The notes under the pieces: model-generated
The model's database searches: none
What the model was told of the DNA's origin: nothing
Seen by the model: only the letters and a program-made list of their open reading frames with translations
NCBI GenBank assembly: GCA_002803225.1
Contig: NXFV01000689.1
Location: 37,973 to 101,972 of the forward strand
Direction: 5' to 3'
Source of the DNA: Gamarada debralockiae
Lineage: Eukaryota; Ascomycota; Leotiomycetes; Helotiales; Hyphodiscaceae
Length of the DNA stretch: 64,000 nt
Shown here: positions 37,502 to 49,257 of the stretch, piece by piece
Layout: each line of letters opens with the position of its first letter
Position numbering within the stretch: position 1 is the first letter of the stretch
Position numbers and translations under genes: made by a program

Positions 37502-38211
37502 ATGTCCACCTCAATACCAAAACCAACCCTCTCAGCGGCACAAATCATGGCCGATCTAGATAGTCTCAGCAACTGCGTTCGTCCCTCTCCTCCACAATCA
37601 CATCCCCACGCCCTTCCCCCTTCTCCCGTCCCCATTCCGATCCCACAATCATTCTAACCCTAGAATACAGGATCACCCAGCAGCGATATCCCTCCTAAAC
37701 GCCTCCAAGAACCTCTCCCCACGCGAAATACGCCGGCGCTCCAAAGCCAGCATCCTGCCCGACCCACCGAAATTCGATAGCTTGGGGAAAAGGATTGTGG
37801 TTCCTCCTCTGACGCCTGCGATGTCGAGGATTAATTCGGAGGAGGCGGGGATGGGGCGGAGGAGTGGGAGGAATAGTGGGAGTTCGGGGTCGAGTGGGAA
37901 TAATGGTAATAGGGCGACGGGGTTAGAGAGTCCTTATGAGGTGAGTTTTCGATTTGGACGAGGTGGGGAGCGTGCGTGTGCGTTTAAGGGGAAGGGGGCT
38001 GATGATTTTGGTGGGACAGAAAGATGAGGATATGCGCCGTGCGAGGGAGTTGGTGGAGTTGTTTGAGAAGAAGGAGAATTTTAGACAGATGGGGACTACG
38101 GAGTTAGGGAAGGCGAAACAGAAGGTTGATGAGGTTATGCAGAGATACGCTCAGAGGCACATGGCGGAGAGACAGAGAATTGCACAGGCGAGGCAGTTGG
38201 GTTTGAGATGA
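37502..38211 (+). CDS. Small coiled-coil protein, function unknown
   Basis: Three exons, 37502..37576, 37671..37940, 38020..38211, giving 537 nt and 178 aa. After a helical N-terminus (SAAQIMADLDSLSNC / DHPAAISLLNASKNLSP) comes a Pro-rich motif RIVVPPLTP and a Gly/Ser-rich linker. The C-terminal 60 residues form a charged coiled coil (ELVELFEKKENFRQMGTTEL...VDEVMQRYAQRHMAERQRI). No known domain. The overall design suggests a subunit of a larger assembly; I do not recognise it. All introns are phase 0 with good donors (GTTCGT, GTGAGT). Confidence 0.7.
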
Positions 38212-38427
38212 GGGGTTTTGATCATTGGGCTGGACTCCTATTGTTAGAGTACGGGCTGCATTTTAAACAATCTGTCATGGGACGGATCAAGGCATGGATA
38301 GGCGCATCGAGAGGTATACCCAGGAGCATTCTTGCATTACAATACTGAACAACGAAATACAGATCTGATGACTATACGAACGTCTTAGGGATGGGTTTCG
38401 GTGATAGGGATTCCATTCTCTTCAACG

Positions 38428-39954
38428 TCAAAAGTGCTGCCCAGGGGTCAAACCACAACTTTCCTGCCAGACAATCTCATCCAGTTCTCTTTTCACCATG
38501 ATGCTCCGTTGAATCTCTGTCAGCTTCTCCTTCAAGTGTGGCTCAACCTTCTTTGCTACGCTGGAACCGGCAACGGCACAGTTGTTGTAGGAACAATCTC
38601 AGGGGAGTTCAATAGGAACACCCTTCGACATCAACTTCAAAGCTTGAGATGTGGAAGGTCCACCTACCTGCCAAGGACCACAGTCATAACAGCCGTCCTG
38701 AACACAGCGCCTCTATACTTCCGAATAACGACCTTTCCCTTCGCAATCAACACCTTCGGCTTCTGGGGTTTCGTCATTCCAGGGGCAGTTAATAGTCCAG
38801 TGCCGTCCGTGAGAACACTACAGGGACATCGTTTCCAGCCTTTGCATCTTTCCCATAACCTTTCTAGCTTTTCTAGCCTTTCTAGCTGCATCAAGCCAGG
38901 AGCACTCGGACTAGGGGAAGCCTTTTCATCTAGCTTGCTTGGGGCCATGGGAGGTGCATTCTTGGGTGCGATGGTCATAGTGCTGACGCAATCCTCGCAG
39001 AAACCTGGATCGAAATCCTTCTGGGCCAAGGGCGGGGCTGGCTCTGGATCTGGAACCTTGGAGGCTTTCTTGCTTCGAGAGCCGTCTGAAATCAAAGCGA
39101 ATCCGTCACATCTGTTACGGTAAGTCGACGATCATCAATGTCACTAGTGCCATCACTATTATACTTTTGACAGCGAGCTCTCAGTAACTCTGGAGCGGTA
39201 ACCATTGGAGGTGTATTGCCGTAAGTCCCAGTTTGCAACTCTGAACGAGGGCGGAGATTCTCCGAGTCTTGAGATTCGGACGGGCGGGAGCGACTCTTTG
39301 GCAGTTTGTTTATATCATGCTCGCAGCATGGTTTGATATCGGCGCAGGAGATCTCAATTCGTGGAGGCAATCTGCCTTGAGTGACAAGTGTTCTGACGTT
39401 GAATGATCACTTTGGCTTTACTGTTGCTAATGGAGCTGCTGCTTGACCGCCGATGGGAGAATCTGACCTAGACTGGACGAGATCTCGTACAGGAGTGTCG
39501 AAGGAAAAACGACAGCCCAACTCGAATCGCGTTAAGTCCAAGGGCGAGCCTGGAAGACGTGATAGATCTTCAACGCCGTCGGGCGGGGGCATCAACTGTT
39601 AAAACTGACGGTGATGGAGCCCGACAATGATCGCTTGCGACTCGTGGTGAAGTGAAATAGGTATTGAGCAAGTTTGGAAGCTCTGCGGCATCTACAGCTG
39701 AATCTGCCGTTCGCTCTGTAGCAACAGGCCACGAAAGGTGTGGATTCTCCCGATCCTTCTGGCGGTGTGATCAGACGACCGTAGGCTCCGAATATGGCTT
39801 CCTGCTCAAGACTGCTGAAGGTGGGTAAGTCGGCGCCAAATTTTTGAGCTATTATAGCAGCATGGTAAGCTCGAGAATGGGGTAACGGATGATGGGACCG
39901 AGAGGTTGGGGTTCGTGGACGATATCCGACTGAGGATCGTCGGCGAAAATCCAT
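38428..39954 (-). CDS. Hypothetical multi-exon protein, exon model incomplete
   Basis: A chain of protein-like segments on the minus strand. The likely start is Met at 39954 (MDFRRRSSVGYRPRTP...FGADLPTFSSLEQEAIFGAY). Pro/Ser-rich segments follow near 39590-39410 and 39370-39100, then a firm C-terminal pair: an exon ending at 38668 with donor GTAGGT, joined to 38560..38428 (acceptor TTCCAG, phase consistent), ending SCGLTPGQHF. The C-terminal exons contain Cys pairs (FCEDC, CPC) and a basic helix (LMQLERLEKLERLWERCK). The borders in the middle are not resolved; at least one donor is non-standard or missed. No known domain. Confidence 0.5.
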
Positions 39955-40635
39955 ATTCGCAGTGCCAATGTGCTCGGTGAAGGTAGGATTCTCTAGAGGA
40001 GTTATTGGAGCTGACTGAGAGCTTTTTGGGCGAGTAGCATGGATGGTATGAGGGTAAAATAGCTTTCTCAATGCTCCACCGTAATGATATATTGATTGAG
40101 AGGACGCTGTGTGAAGGATAGAGCGAGATGAATATTTAAATAGAGAGGAGAGATGGAAGAAGTAAACATAGAAAGAGGAAACATATAGCCTTCGGAGGGG
40201 CATCGCACTTTCCCCTCCTGCGCACAATTCGTGGTGATTCTTTCCATTTTGAGAATCACTGGGCTCAAAACCGTAGGGAACAGCTCGAACAAAATTTCCC
40301 CAAGACTCTTTCTATTTGTGGTTCTGTTCCAATTGGGCTCCAATTGAAGATCACTTATTCTTCAATTCTCTCTTCATCATACCGGAATTATAATAGCGAA
40401 GAGCGCCTTATATTCACATCATTCACTACATCGCAGGAGTATAATATCTCAGCCTCGCCGCAGACAAGAAATTCATTCAAAAGCGGCGTTGAATCAGGAA
40501 CGGACCAATTTTTTCGCTTCACGATTCAGCAGCCTCGTGGCGGCTCGTGACGAAATGTTCTGAACTTTCGGTTTTCAAACCCCATCACCTTCTAACTTAC
40601 GCTTTCGCACAGCAAGTGTGCAACAACCCTTGAAG
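39955..40635. promoter_or_regulatory. Divergent promoter region
   Basis: About 680 nt between the starts of the unresolved minus-strand gene and the PWI-domain gene. Upstream minus-strand codons up to 40227 remain open but have poor protein character. Confidence 0.4.
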
Positions 40636-42468
40636 ATGGCGACCTCTGTCGATGCAAAGCTGTTAAAGTCGACCAAGTTCCCGGTTGAGTTTAATCAGAA
40701 GGTCGACATGCAGAAAGTCAATGTTGAGGTTATGAAGAAGTGGGTAACATCTGTTCGAGACGGGGCTGGATTGAGACTGACATGCGCACTGCAGATGGAT
40801 AGCAGGCAAGATATCAGAGATTCTTGGTAACGAAGATGACGTTGTTATTGAGCTTTGCTTCAACCTGATCGAAGGGTCGCGATACGTAAGTTCACTTCAA
40901 CAACGCCAATTTTGCCAAGCTAATTCGTGACAGCCGGATATCAAGAAGATGCAGATCCAACTTACTGGTTTCCTCGATAAAGATACAGCTGGCTTCTGCA
41001 AGGAGTTATGGAAACTCTGTTTGAGCGCCCAGAGCAATGCCCAAGGCGTCCCCAAAGAATTGCTGGAGGCAAAGAAGTTGGAACTCATACAGGAGAAGGT
41101 ATGCTTGTATGCTGCCATACCGAGAGAATGAAGCTAACCATTGGCTAGATCGAAGCTGAAAAAGCTGCCGAGGATGCGCGACGAAGACGTGAGGACGAGC
41201 AACGACGAGAAAGGGAAATCAACAATATCCGAAATCGTGAGCGTGGTGAACGCGGCCGTGGTGGCGGAAGAGGAGGGGACAGCTGGCGAGGTGGTCGGGG
41301 AGACGATCGTAACAGAGATTATGGTGGCAGAGGCTTTGATCGTAGAGCGCCTCGATACTCAAGATCACCACGCCGACGGGACTCCAGAGATAGAGGATCA
41401 TTCCGCGCACCTCCACCGAGAGAGTCGGATACATACGTTCCTAGTGACCGTGGTGGGCGCAGACGAGATGACCGAAGAAGATCATCTACGTCAATATCAG
41501 CATCTCCTGCGCCTACCCGGTCAGAATCTGAGTCACGTTCACCACCTCCCCGCCGTCGAGAACGGTCAACCTCGAGATCCCGCTCGCCAGCCCCTCGAAG
41601 ACGCAGATCCAGGTCACCAGATCGTCGTGGCACCACATATAGGGGAAGAGGAGGTCGAGGCCGAGGAAGGAGTCCGGAAATGGGAGCCCGTCGAAGATCA
41701 CGCACCTCTTCGTCTTCCGTTTCTCGTTCTCCACGCCCATCCAAACGAAGAAGATCCACTACTTCTGCATCCATAAGCCCTTCCCCTCCACCAAGATCTC
41801 GTAGATCTCGACGTGAATCTATCTCAAGATCACGTTCATCTTCCAGATCCCTTAGTCGCACCCCCCGCAGAAGCTTATCTCGTGGCAAGGATAGAGCGGG
41901 AACTACACCAACTCCAGAGGACGAGATGGATGCCGCTGAGACACGACCTGGCGCTCGTAGGGGAGAACGTGACGATCGTCGGCTAACACGGAGCAACAGT
42001 CGAAGCCTAACACCGCCTCGCCGTCGCTACCGAAGTCCGTCACGAAGTTCAAGTCGGGGTGGAAGGGACCGTAAACGCCGTCGTTCTATGCAGCGATATG
42101 AGCCGGCAAGCAAGAGGAGGCGAAACACCTCTTCAGTCTCATCGCCTGTTAACACAAGAAATGCGAAGGCTGATACTGAAGATGAAAGCGATAGGCGATC
42201 ACCGAGACGAGACATTGAAGCCAGCAAGCGTGCTGAGCCCAACAACGAGGTTGGTAGCGCTTCGTAAATCACTGCGGTGTCTCTTTCTTTTAGGTGGTTT
42301 GTCTTTTTGAGCCAGCATTCATTGAGACTGACACGTCTTTATGGTATCCAGATTAAAGATCCACAAAGACAAGCCAGCGAACTAAGGGAAAAGTTGCTTA
42401 GGGAAAAGATCAAGAAGATGAGGACTTCGAGTACCGACTCTATGGATGCTCAAGCTAACGCTCGTTGA
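40636..42468 (+). CDS. PWI-domain SR-related splicing factor (SRRM1/SRm160-like)
   Basis: Nuclear pre-mRNA splicing coactivator type. Five exons: 40636..40739, 40795..40885, 40934..41098, 41149..42249, 42352..42468, giving 1578 nt and 525 aa. The PWI domain spans about residues 15-110: FPVEFNQKVDMQKVNVEVMK, Lys-Trp-Ile at the signature position, then ISEILGNEDDVVIELCFNLI and IQLTGFLDKDTAGFCKELW. A charged helix (AEKAAEDARRRREDEQRRE) leads into about 300 residues of Arg/Ser, Arg/Gly and Arg/Pro repeats. The C-terminus LREKLLREKIKKMR resembles that of SRRM1 homologues. The first intron uses donor GTGGGT rather than the nearby GTAACA, because only GTGGGT keeps the PWI frame. The last intron uses GTTGGT; without it the protein would stop 6 residues later at 42267. 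Confidence 0.88.
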
Positions 42469-43957
42469 GGACCCTTTTCGATACCTTCGCTTACATTAGA
42501 GCATATGCATTGGTTGCTGGTGTTACTTTAGGATGATGAATGCAGAGACTCCTTCTACAATGTCTCCTTCAGAGAGTGATTTTGCAAATTTAAATTACCC
42601 CTTCTATCTTGGATATGCCATCAGTTTGAACAACTTTCTAAATCGCTCCTTCTATTTGAACGATTACCCTGTGAAACCCTTGACATCAGGAAGGAGCAAC
42701 TTCGTAGTAAACTTCGCATTCCCAATTGAACATATTTCCCAATCCCTCATCTTATTGAACCACTGTTGTCCATACTCGAATTGTGGTCCGTGCATCAAAT
42801 TCCGTCAGCCTTGCGATGCAGTCTTCTTCCCCACCACCACCACCCCGACCTCTTCCAGGTCACGACCCTCCAGCAAACTCCTCCTCCAAAAGTTTGATCG
42901 TCAAACTACAGATCCCGACGGATCGTTGACGTCAACTGCTGAACGATCTAAAGCCCCGCCCAGAACCCAATTCACAGAGCGGCGATTCCAAGAACGGACA
43001 ATCTTCAAGTTCGACCGAACGACCAAGACCCGACCAGAACCTCGACCAGACTCAAAGCACAAGAGCAGCAGCTCCAAGGAAGCTGGCTAATCTGCGGGCT
43101 TAACGAGATAGTTCGAGACCTCGACCAAATCCTCCAAACGCAAAGCACAGAGCAGCGGCTCCAAGAAAGCTGGTCAATCTGTATACTCGACTGAACAATC
43201 CAAACCTGCCAGTGAAGGAGCAATCGCGGAAAGAGATCCAAACAAAGCAATCGACCCAGCCTCTTGACACAAAATTCTACAGAATCAACCCCCACCGAAT
43301 TCACCCCGCAGACCAACTCCACCTCTACCGCAGGAACCACACCCGAAACTTCGGCAGAGGATTCTTCGACACAGGCGTTCAATAACTACCAACGATCCTC
43401 AGGCGTACCTGATAGTACCCTTGGTTCAGCCGCTCGAAGCTCGCACCCAGCAGCACCAAATCGTTGAGACGATTCACACGCAGACTTGGACGCCATCCTC
43501 GCTGGGACAGCACCCCCATCAGCACCCAATCGTTCAGACGGTGCCAACGATTCACACACAAACAAAAACACTCTTCGGGTCCAGGCAGTTGTGGCCCAAG
43601 CAGCAATTGATTCAGCACCTTTGAGCGATTCATCCGACAATCATTCCGGTCCTTTCAACGAATTAGGTCGAGATCCTACTGTGGCACCGAAGTTCCCGAA
43701 CCAAGAAAGTGCTATAGCTAGATCATCTTCACCATCAGCTGCTCTGAGACCGCCCTTCGGTTCCATACAAGTCAGGAGGCTATTGATACGAACCAATTCA
43801 TAACTTCCGCATCCAATCGCTCAACGCAGTCCAGCGATTCTCTTGGAGGACACTTTGACGACGCCTTTCCTACTATAGTAAAGTTTAACTTGATTCCGGA
43901 GGTAAAATTCCTGGCCCACTCAAACCCATTAGTTCAACTCCAGTCTATCTTTTAAAT
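42469..43957. other. Low-complexity repeat region with broken frames
   Basis: About 1.5 kb of Pro/Ser/Thr/Gln-rich frames with internal imperfect duplications: CAAAGCACAAGAGCAGCAGC and CAAAGCACAGAGCAGCGGC about 100 nt apart, and CAGCACCAAATCGTTGAGAC and CAGCACCCAATCGTTCAGAC about 65 nt apart. The longest frame is 42533-43090. A frame at 43264-43803 is open except for one TGA at 43465-43467. No convincing complete gene can be built; it may be a decaying gene or spliced exons of an unrecognised one. Confidence 0.4.
43264..43803 (+). pseudogene. Possible pseudogene, frame interrupted by a single TGA
   Basis: Two blocks in the same reading frame, 43264-43467 and 43468-43803, are separated only by a TGA. 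They carry a repeated Ala-Pro-Asn-Arg-x-Asp motif; in the second copy the corresponding codon is TCA (Ser). One base would turn the stop into that Ser. The composition is Ser/Thr/Pro/Ala-rich. An intron could also remove the stop, so pseudogene status is uncertain. Confidence 0.3.
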
Positions 43958-44564
43958 ATGTCTGAAAACGTACCCCCTGCGGGAGCCTCTGGCGATGTCC
44001 CCGGCCAACCATACTATGAGAAAACCCGCAAGCACCTCAAAGAACTCCTTCACAAGAAAGCCATGCTCGCAAACAGCCTTGCGAACCTCGAGGATCAGAT
44101 CTACAAGAAGGAGACCGAGTACCTCGAGGAGACGCCGAGCGGCAACATCATTACGGGCTTTGAGAACTATACGAAAGGCACGAGTACTGGTGTTGGTGGT
44201 GGAAGGAAGAGAGGTAATGCGGTTGATGGAAATAGGGTCTTTAGCAAGAGCAGTATCTCATACAACGTCAACGCGGTTTGTACTTCCTTAGGTTCTGTGG
44301 TCTATAGAGCTAATTGGGCTTCAGGAATCTCCCATGCCATCAGCACAGTCTACACCAGTTGCTGCAATGGCTCCTACGCCTCTGTCAACCAGTTTCTTGA
44401 AGGGAGATGGCGCTTCTAATCATGCTACACCTACTTCCGCAACCTCGGTGAACAGGACGGGTGCTGGCTTGAAGAAGAAGAAAAAGGATGCAGGCGAGGA
44501 CAGTGAGACGGATACGAAAGAAGGAAAGAAGGTCCGTACGAACTTTGGAGCTACGAGAAAGTAG
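43958..44564 (+). CDS. EAF6: NuA4/NuA3 histone acetyltransferase subunit Eaf6
   Basis: Two exons, 43958..44275 and 44325..44564, giving 558 nt and 185 aa. The N-terminal helical region (YYEKTRKHLKELLHKKAML, then LANLEDQIYKKETEYLEET) is the Eaf6 coiled coil that anchors the protein in the Piccolo module. It is followed by GNIITGFENYTKGT, a family hallmark, then a basic Gly/Lys/Arg stretch. The second exon is Ser/Thr/Ala-rich and ends in a Lys cluster (LKKKKKDAGEDSETDT) and FGATRK. Eaf6 is shared by histone H4/H2A and H3 acetyltransferase complexes. The donor GTTTGT is weak but in phase. Confidence 0.9.
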
Positions 44565-44844
44565 ATTATGGTGGCATTGGTGTAAAAAAAAAAATTAGGC
44601 GTTACTGGCAGGGTGGATGCATAAGGAGGTACCTTCATGGCGTTAGGACATACGATACCATAGGGATTAGAAGAGATTATAATCGTTCATTAAGTTTCAG
44701 CGAAATAAAAAGTTCATTTTTGGCAGATCCCATCTCTGGTATCCGTCTTTTTAATTATTCATTCTATATCAGCGAATTTGGTGCTGCTCATTTGACAGAG
44801 ATATTGACATAGCCCATCATAGTTCGTTGAGCATCCATCATTCA
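44565..44844. other. Convergent 3' region with a poly(A) tract
   Basis: 280 nt between the EAF6 stop and the stop of the F-box/JmjC gene. A run of 11 A residues lies near 44584-44594. Confidence 0.5.
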
Positions 44845-46608
44845 CTAGGGTACCTCCTCATCACTATCATCTCCAAACCCAAAGCTAAACCCACCACCCT
44901 CACTATCTTCTTTCCCAACAGCAACATCCCACTTCCTCTTCCTCCCTTCCATCTTCCTCTCCAACTCCGCCAATCCCAGCTCTAACAACTCCGGATACTC
45001 TCTCCTCATCCCCTCCACAAAAGCCTCATACGGATCAACCACCTCCTTCCTAAACCCACTAACCTGCTCCCTTTTATCCCTCAAGAACCCCAACACACCG
45101 CTCAAATGAGCCCTCGGCACAAAATTCTGCGTAATAGCAATACTCTCCTCCAAATTGACCACCAGATGCCACCATCCGCTCGGGACATGCAGAACTTCTC
45201 CCTCACCACAAACGCCCTCTACACACCCAGGAGTCTTGCGGGCCTCGGCGTGAAATCCTAAGAGCCATTCTGCGATGCTGAGGGGCGACGTGACTTCGCT
45301 TTGATCTTCAGAGACGTATACGCCTGGTGGTGGAGGCGAGGAGGAGGTGGAGGGGAACATGATCCAGTATTTTGAACCGCGGAGGACGGCGTTCCAGGCG
45401 GATGTTGCGTTGGGGTCTTTGTGATATGTTGAACCGCTGCGGGCGGGGCCTACGATTAGCCATTTATCGTCTGGCCGCTTATCCCCAAGCACGGCAAATA
45501 AATCCTCTCCGAAGCAGGACGGAATGCTGTAAGATGGGGAAGACTCATTTTTGAAGATGTGGAGATCCATTTTGGAGACGAAGGAGCGGTCGAAGAGGTA
45601 GAGGGGACTTTCGTCAGTGTTATTTTCCATATATTGGACGTAGGTGGCTAGACTCCAGTCTACAGCTTCGGCACGGAATTTGATATCTCTGTATTGTTGG
45701 AGCAGGGCCGACGTGTCCCAGGATTTGTAGACGGGCCATGAGCGGACTGGGGAGGTGAGAATGAAGGGTTTGTCGCTCCAGCTGGAGGAGAACTCTTCGG
45801 GTGTGAGGTCTGAGAGACGTGTGATGGCGTTTGATGGAGGGATGTTTGTTGTGTATGGTAGTAAAGGAGTATGCGTGCAGAGAAATGGTCTGTAGAGGAC
45901 GTCTGTGAAGACGTCATCGCAGCGGATTCGAGAGACTTGTTCTGGGCTCAGGCCGAGGAGGGTAGAGCGCCATGTTCCTCGCCATTGGAATGACCCGGAT
46001 TTTGATTGTGATGATCTGGAAGGTTGATTAGCATGAAGCTCACATCGAGAGAAACGTGATTGACAGAGTGGAGTGTTCAAATTAGAATGTGATTCTATTA
46101 AGACAAACTTCAACAGCTCCATTCAAAATCAAGTGCATCAATTCCCGAGGGAAGCTCAAGTGCCTAGAATTATATGAGATCCGGGCATGATTGTGATGCT
46201 AAAAAATAAAAATAAATATAAATATAAATCCACCCACTCGATAAATAAAGCCTTCCAGAGGTCCTCAATCCTGCAGAAAGCGTACAAAAACTTGCACGTA
46301 GACCCAAGAAATCGCAGCTTTGGTGAGTCAAGGTATTCCAGAAAAATTGCCAGAATCTCGTCGGGTAATATTTGAAGCTGCCCAATTCGGAGTCTGGCAT
46401 TGCTTGTGGCAGTGTATTGGTTCCCTGATGGCTTCACACCCAAAGGATGATGAGGGATCGAAAGAGGTGACTCTTCAGTGGCTAATGAGTCAATCGACTC
46501 CACAACGCCACTGCTACCACTGGGCTGGATATCAAGGGTTACTGAACAGCCAGTATCCGTTGGAAGGACTGAGGACTTCATTTCAGCCCAATTGCTGACT
46601 TCAGGCAC
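44845..46608 (-). CDS. F-box and JmjC-domain protein
   Basis: Two exons on the minus strand, 46608..46238 and 46015..44845, giving 1542 nt and 513 aa. An F-box lies at about residues 75-120 (LQILPDEILAIFLEYLDSPK ... LWKALFIE). The JmjC domain spans about 200-390: the 2OG/Fe(II) site shows HxD in STYHKDPNAT and the distal His in HVPSGWWHLVVNLEESIAIT. The C-terminus is Glu/Lys-rich and acidic (FGFGDDSDEEVP). F-box/JmjC fusions resemble the fission-yeast Jmj1/JMJD6-like group; the F-box suggests an SCF ubiquitin-ligase link and the JmjC domain a hydroxylase or demethylase. The intron donor is GTGGGT, chosen because it alone keeps the frame (Glu-Ser-Ser). Start choice is the first Met; the Met at residue 10 is an alternative. 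Confidence 0.85.
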
Positions 46609-47201
46609 TCGTGAAGAAACCCAATGGGGTGAGGTTGAAAAAATGGGATTCCTCTTTATTTCGATGGAAGCCTCACGAAAGACAGCGTCTCGCCGCTTTT
46701 TCTTTAATTGGGGCAGAGGAACGTATTTTCGACCTTTGGTGAATGCTAGATCATTCTAATTGCCCTCTTGCAGTCCATGTCTCCCGTCAATTTGAAAGTT
46801 ATTATTGGTTCTGTGGCAGTCATAATTATGCACTGAGAGGGGTTGAAAAAGTGACTGTGAATAATATCTCGCTTAGATGGTTCCTTCCTAGCGCGGTTAC
46901 GCTTTGCCGCCGCTCAAAATTTCTTAAAACTTATCGCAGGTCCCCTCTACAATTTCTTCCATCATCAAACAATTCAAACAACTTACAAACGACGAATAAC
47001 AACTTTACTAGATCCAATACAACTCTCGATATCGGGAGTTTGGCATCTAGTCTTTTCAACACAACAAAGTAACCCGTCGCAGACTCTCCACGAGTTCTCT
47101 GCGCACTTTCACCACCCCACCTTCTCACCATTCAAACGTGCGATTTCTAGATCTCAGGCACAGCCCGTGATCTAGATATTCAAATCAGCTAAACCGCAAT
47201 C
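46609..47201. promoter_or_regulatory. Divergent promoter, F-box/JmjC gene and eIF4A
   Basis: About 590 nt. The stretch before 47202 is rich in CT and CAA repeats (TTTCTTCCATCATCAAACAATTC), as expected for the strong promoter and long leader of a translation-factor gene. Confidence 0.5.
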
Positions 47202-48629
47202 ATGGCTTCCGCTGATAAGGGTCTTGAGGAGATACCAGAAGGTGAGCATTTGGCAACTCCAACGACGAGCACACCGCTCCTGATTTGGGGCTGATGAAAA
47301 TTCTCTGGCAGGTCAAATCGAGTCTAACTATGACGAAACTGTCGATTCCTTCGATACGATGAACTTGAAGCCCGAGCTTCTTCGAGGTAGGTTCGAAACA
47401 CACATTTTGCGCCGCACGGAGGTTGACATACGATGTAGGTGTCTACGCCTATGGTTTTGAGCGCCCGTCTGCTATCCAGCAGCGCGCTATCATGCCAGTC
47501 ATCAAAGGTAAGCTTTCGGAGACTTCCGAACTGTTCATGGCAATAGCTAACAGCTCTCGAAGGCCACGATGTTATTGCTCAGGCTCAATCTGGTACCGGA
47601 AAGACTGCCACTTTCTCGATCTCCGTTCTCCAGAAGCTGGACCCCAACATCAAGCAATGCCAGGCCTTGATCCTCGCTCCAACCCGTGAGTTGGCTCAAC
47701 AAATCCAGAAGGTCGTTGTTGCCATTGGCGACTTCATGAACGTCGAGTGCCATGCATGCATTGGTGGTACCAGCGTCCGTGATGATATGAAGGCTCTTCA
47801 GGAGGGTCCCCAGGTTGTCGTTGGTACCCCAGGTCGTGTCCAGGACATGATCCAGCGCCGATTCTTGAAGACCGACTCCATGAAGATGTTCGTTCTTGAT
47901 GAGGCCGATGAAATGCTTTCCGTAAGTCTAGATTGACAACTATGTCACTCTGTACAGCAACTAACCGTGAATTAGCGCGGTTTCACTGAGCAAATCTATG
48001 ACATCTTCCAACTCCTTCCTCAATCTACCCAGGTTGTCCTCCTCTCCGCCACTATGCCCCAGGATGTGCTCGAGGTTACTACCAAGTTCATGCGCGATCC
48101 CGTCCGTATCTTGGTCAAGAAGGCCGAGCTTACTCTCGAAGGTATCAAGCAATTCTACATCGCAGTCGAGAAGGAGGACTGGAAGTTGGACACTCTCTCC
48201 GATTTATATGAGACTGTCACCATTACGCAAGCCGTCATCTTCTGCAACACCCGCAGAAAGGTTGACTGGCTCACTGACAAGCTCACCGCCCGCGACTTCA
48301 CTGTCTCGGCCATGCACGGTGATATGGACCAGCCTCAGCGTGACTTGATTATGAAGGAGTTCCGATCAGGTTCTTCCCGTGTGTTGATCGCCACTGATCT
48401 TTTGGCCCGTGGTATCGATGTCCAACAAGTTTCCTTGGTCATCAACTACGATTTGCCCGCCAACCGTGAGAACTACATTCACCGAATCGGTCGTGGTGGT
48501 CGTTTTGGACGAAAGGGTGTTGCCATCAACTTCGTTACCGCTGAGGATGTCCGCATGATGAGAGAAATTGAACAATTCTACAGCACTCAAATCGAAGAGA
48601 TGCCAATGAACGTCGCCGATCTCATCTAA
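47202..48629 (+). CDS. TIF1: ATP-dependent RNA helicase eIF4A
   Basis: DEAD-box helicase of the eIF4F cap-binding complex that unwinds 5' leader structure during translation initiation. Five exons: 47202..47241, 47312..47386, 47439..47507, 47563..47921, 47976..48629, giving 1197 nt and 398 aa, typical length. Motifs in order: Q-motif [21 protein letters not shown], Ia PTRELAQQ, Ib [48 protein letters not shown]. The C-terminus ends [11 protein letters not shown], as in other eIF4A proteins. The first four introns lie in the N-terminal quarter, as in other fungal genes for this factor. Certain identification. Confidence 0.97.
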
Positions 48630-49257
48630 GTTCTTTCTTTAGGTCAGAAAATTTTGGTATTTCACAGTCCCCGGCATTACAAAGGTTGTTATCAAATGAC
48701 ATCAGTCGGGACACCCTATTGAGGGCAGTGATAGTGAGAGTGTCAGATTCGTTCTGCGCTCGAGGGTTTGATAATAGGTGGCATAAAAGTTGCTGCGTCG
48801 GGGCCTGCAGCTCATGGATTTCTTGCGTACAGTCCCAATGGCATTACCAATAGATGGTTGGTTGATGCTTCTCGCTTTTCGTTTTCCGTGTTCGTATTTA
48901 AGGATTGCTCTTGGGTTATCAGGCAGTCTTCGTATCATCGCGGTCTCTTCTGCTGTGGAAGAGCCTGGGATGTTTCTCGTAGACCAAGACAAAAATACAA
49001 AAAATTCTGAACATTTTGTGTGATTGAAGTCAGTGCACGTGACTCCAACTCCACATCCTACCATTCTCTAGAGCTGGGAAATTTTGAACTAAACATGTTA
49101 GCTTCGCTCTGATTAGCCCTTCCTAACTGTCCCATTTCCCAACGTCCTCGACTTGGGAAGCGGAATCGATCTTTGAATTGTTTAACCAGTTTCGACGATC
49201 GAATCTCTCCATCCAATCTCAAGTTCCTCCTTCAACGACACGCCCCCCACCGCGATC
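48630..49257. other. Intergenic, 3' flank of eIF4A
   Basis: About 630 nt. Plus-strand frames near 48768-49023 and a minus-strand 120-codon frame have no protein-like signal. Confidence 0.45.

Noticed and set aside
41141..41776. 211-codon plus-strand ORF inside the PWI/RS gene
   Set aside because: Out-of-frame shadow of the Arg/Ser-rich exon; the PWI frame continues in another phase.
43379..43640. Minus-strand ORFs over the repeat region
   Set aside because: Mirror images of the plus-strand repeat frame with no independent protein features.
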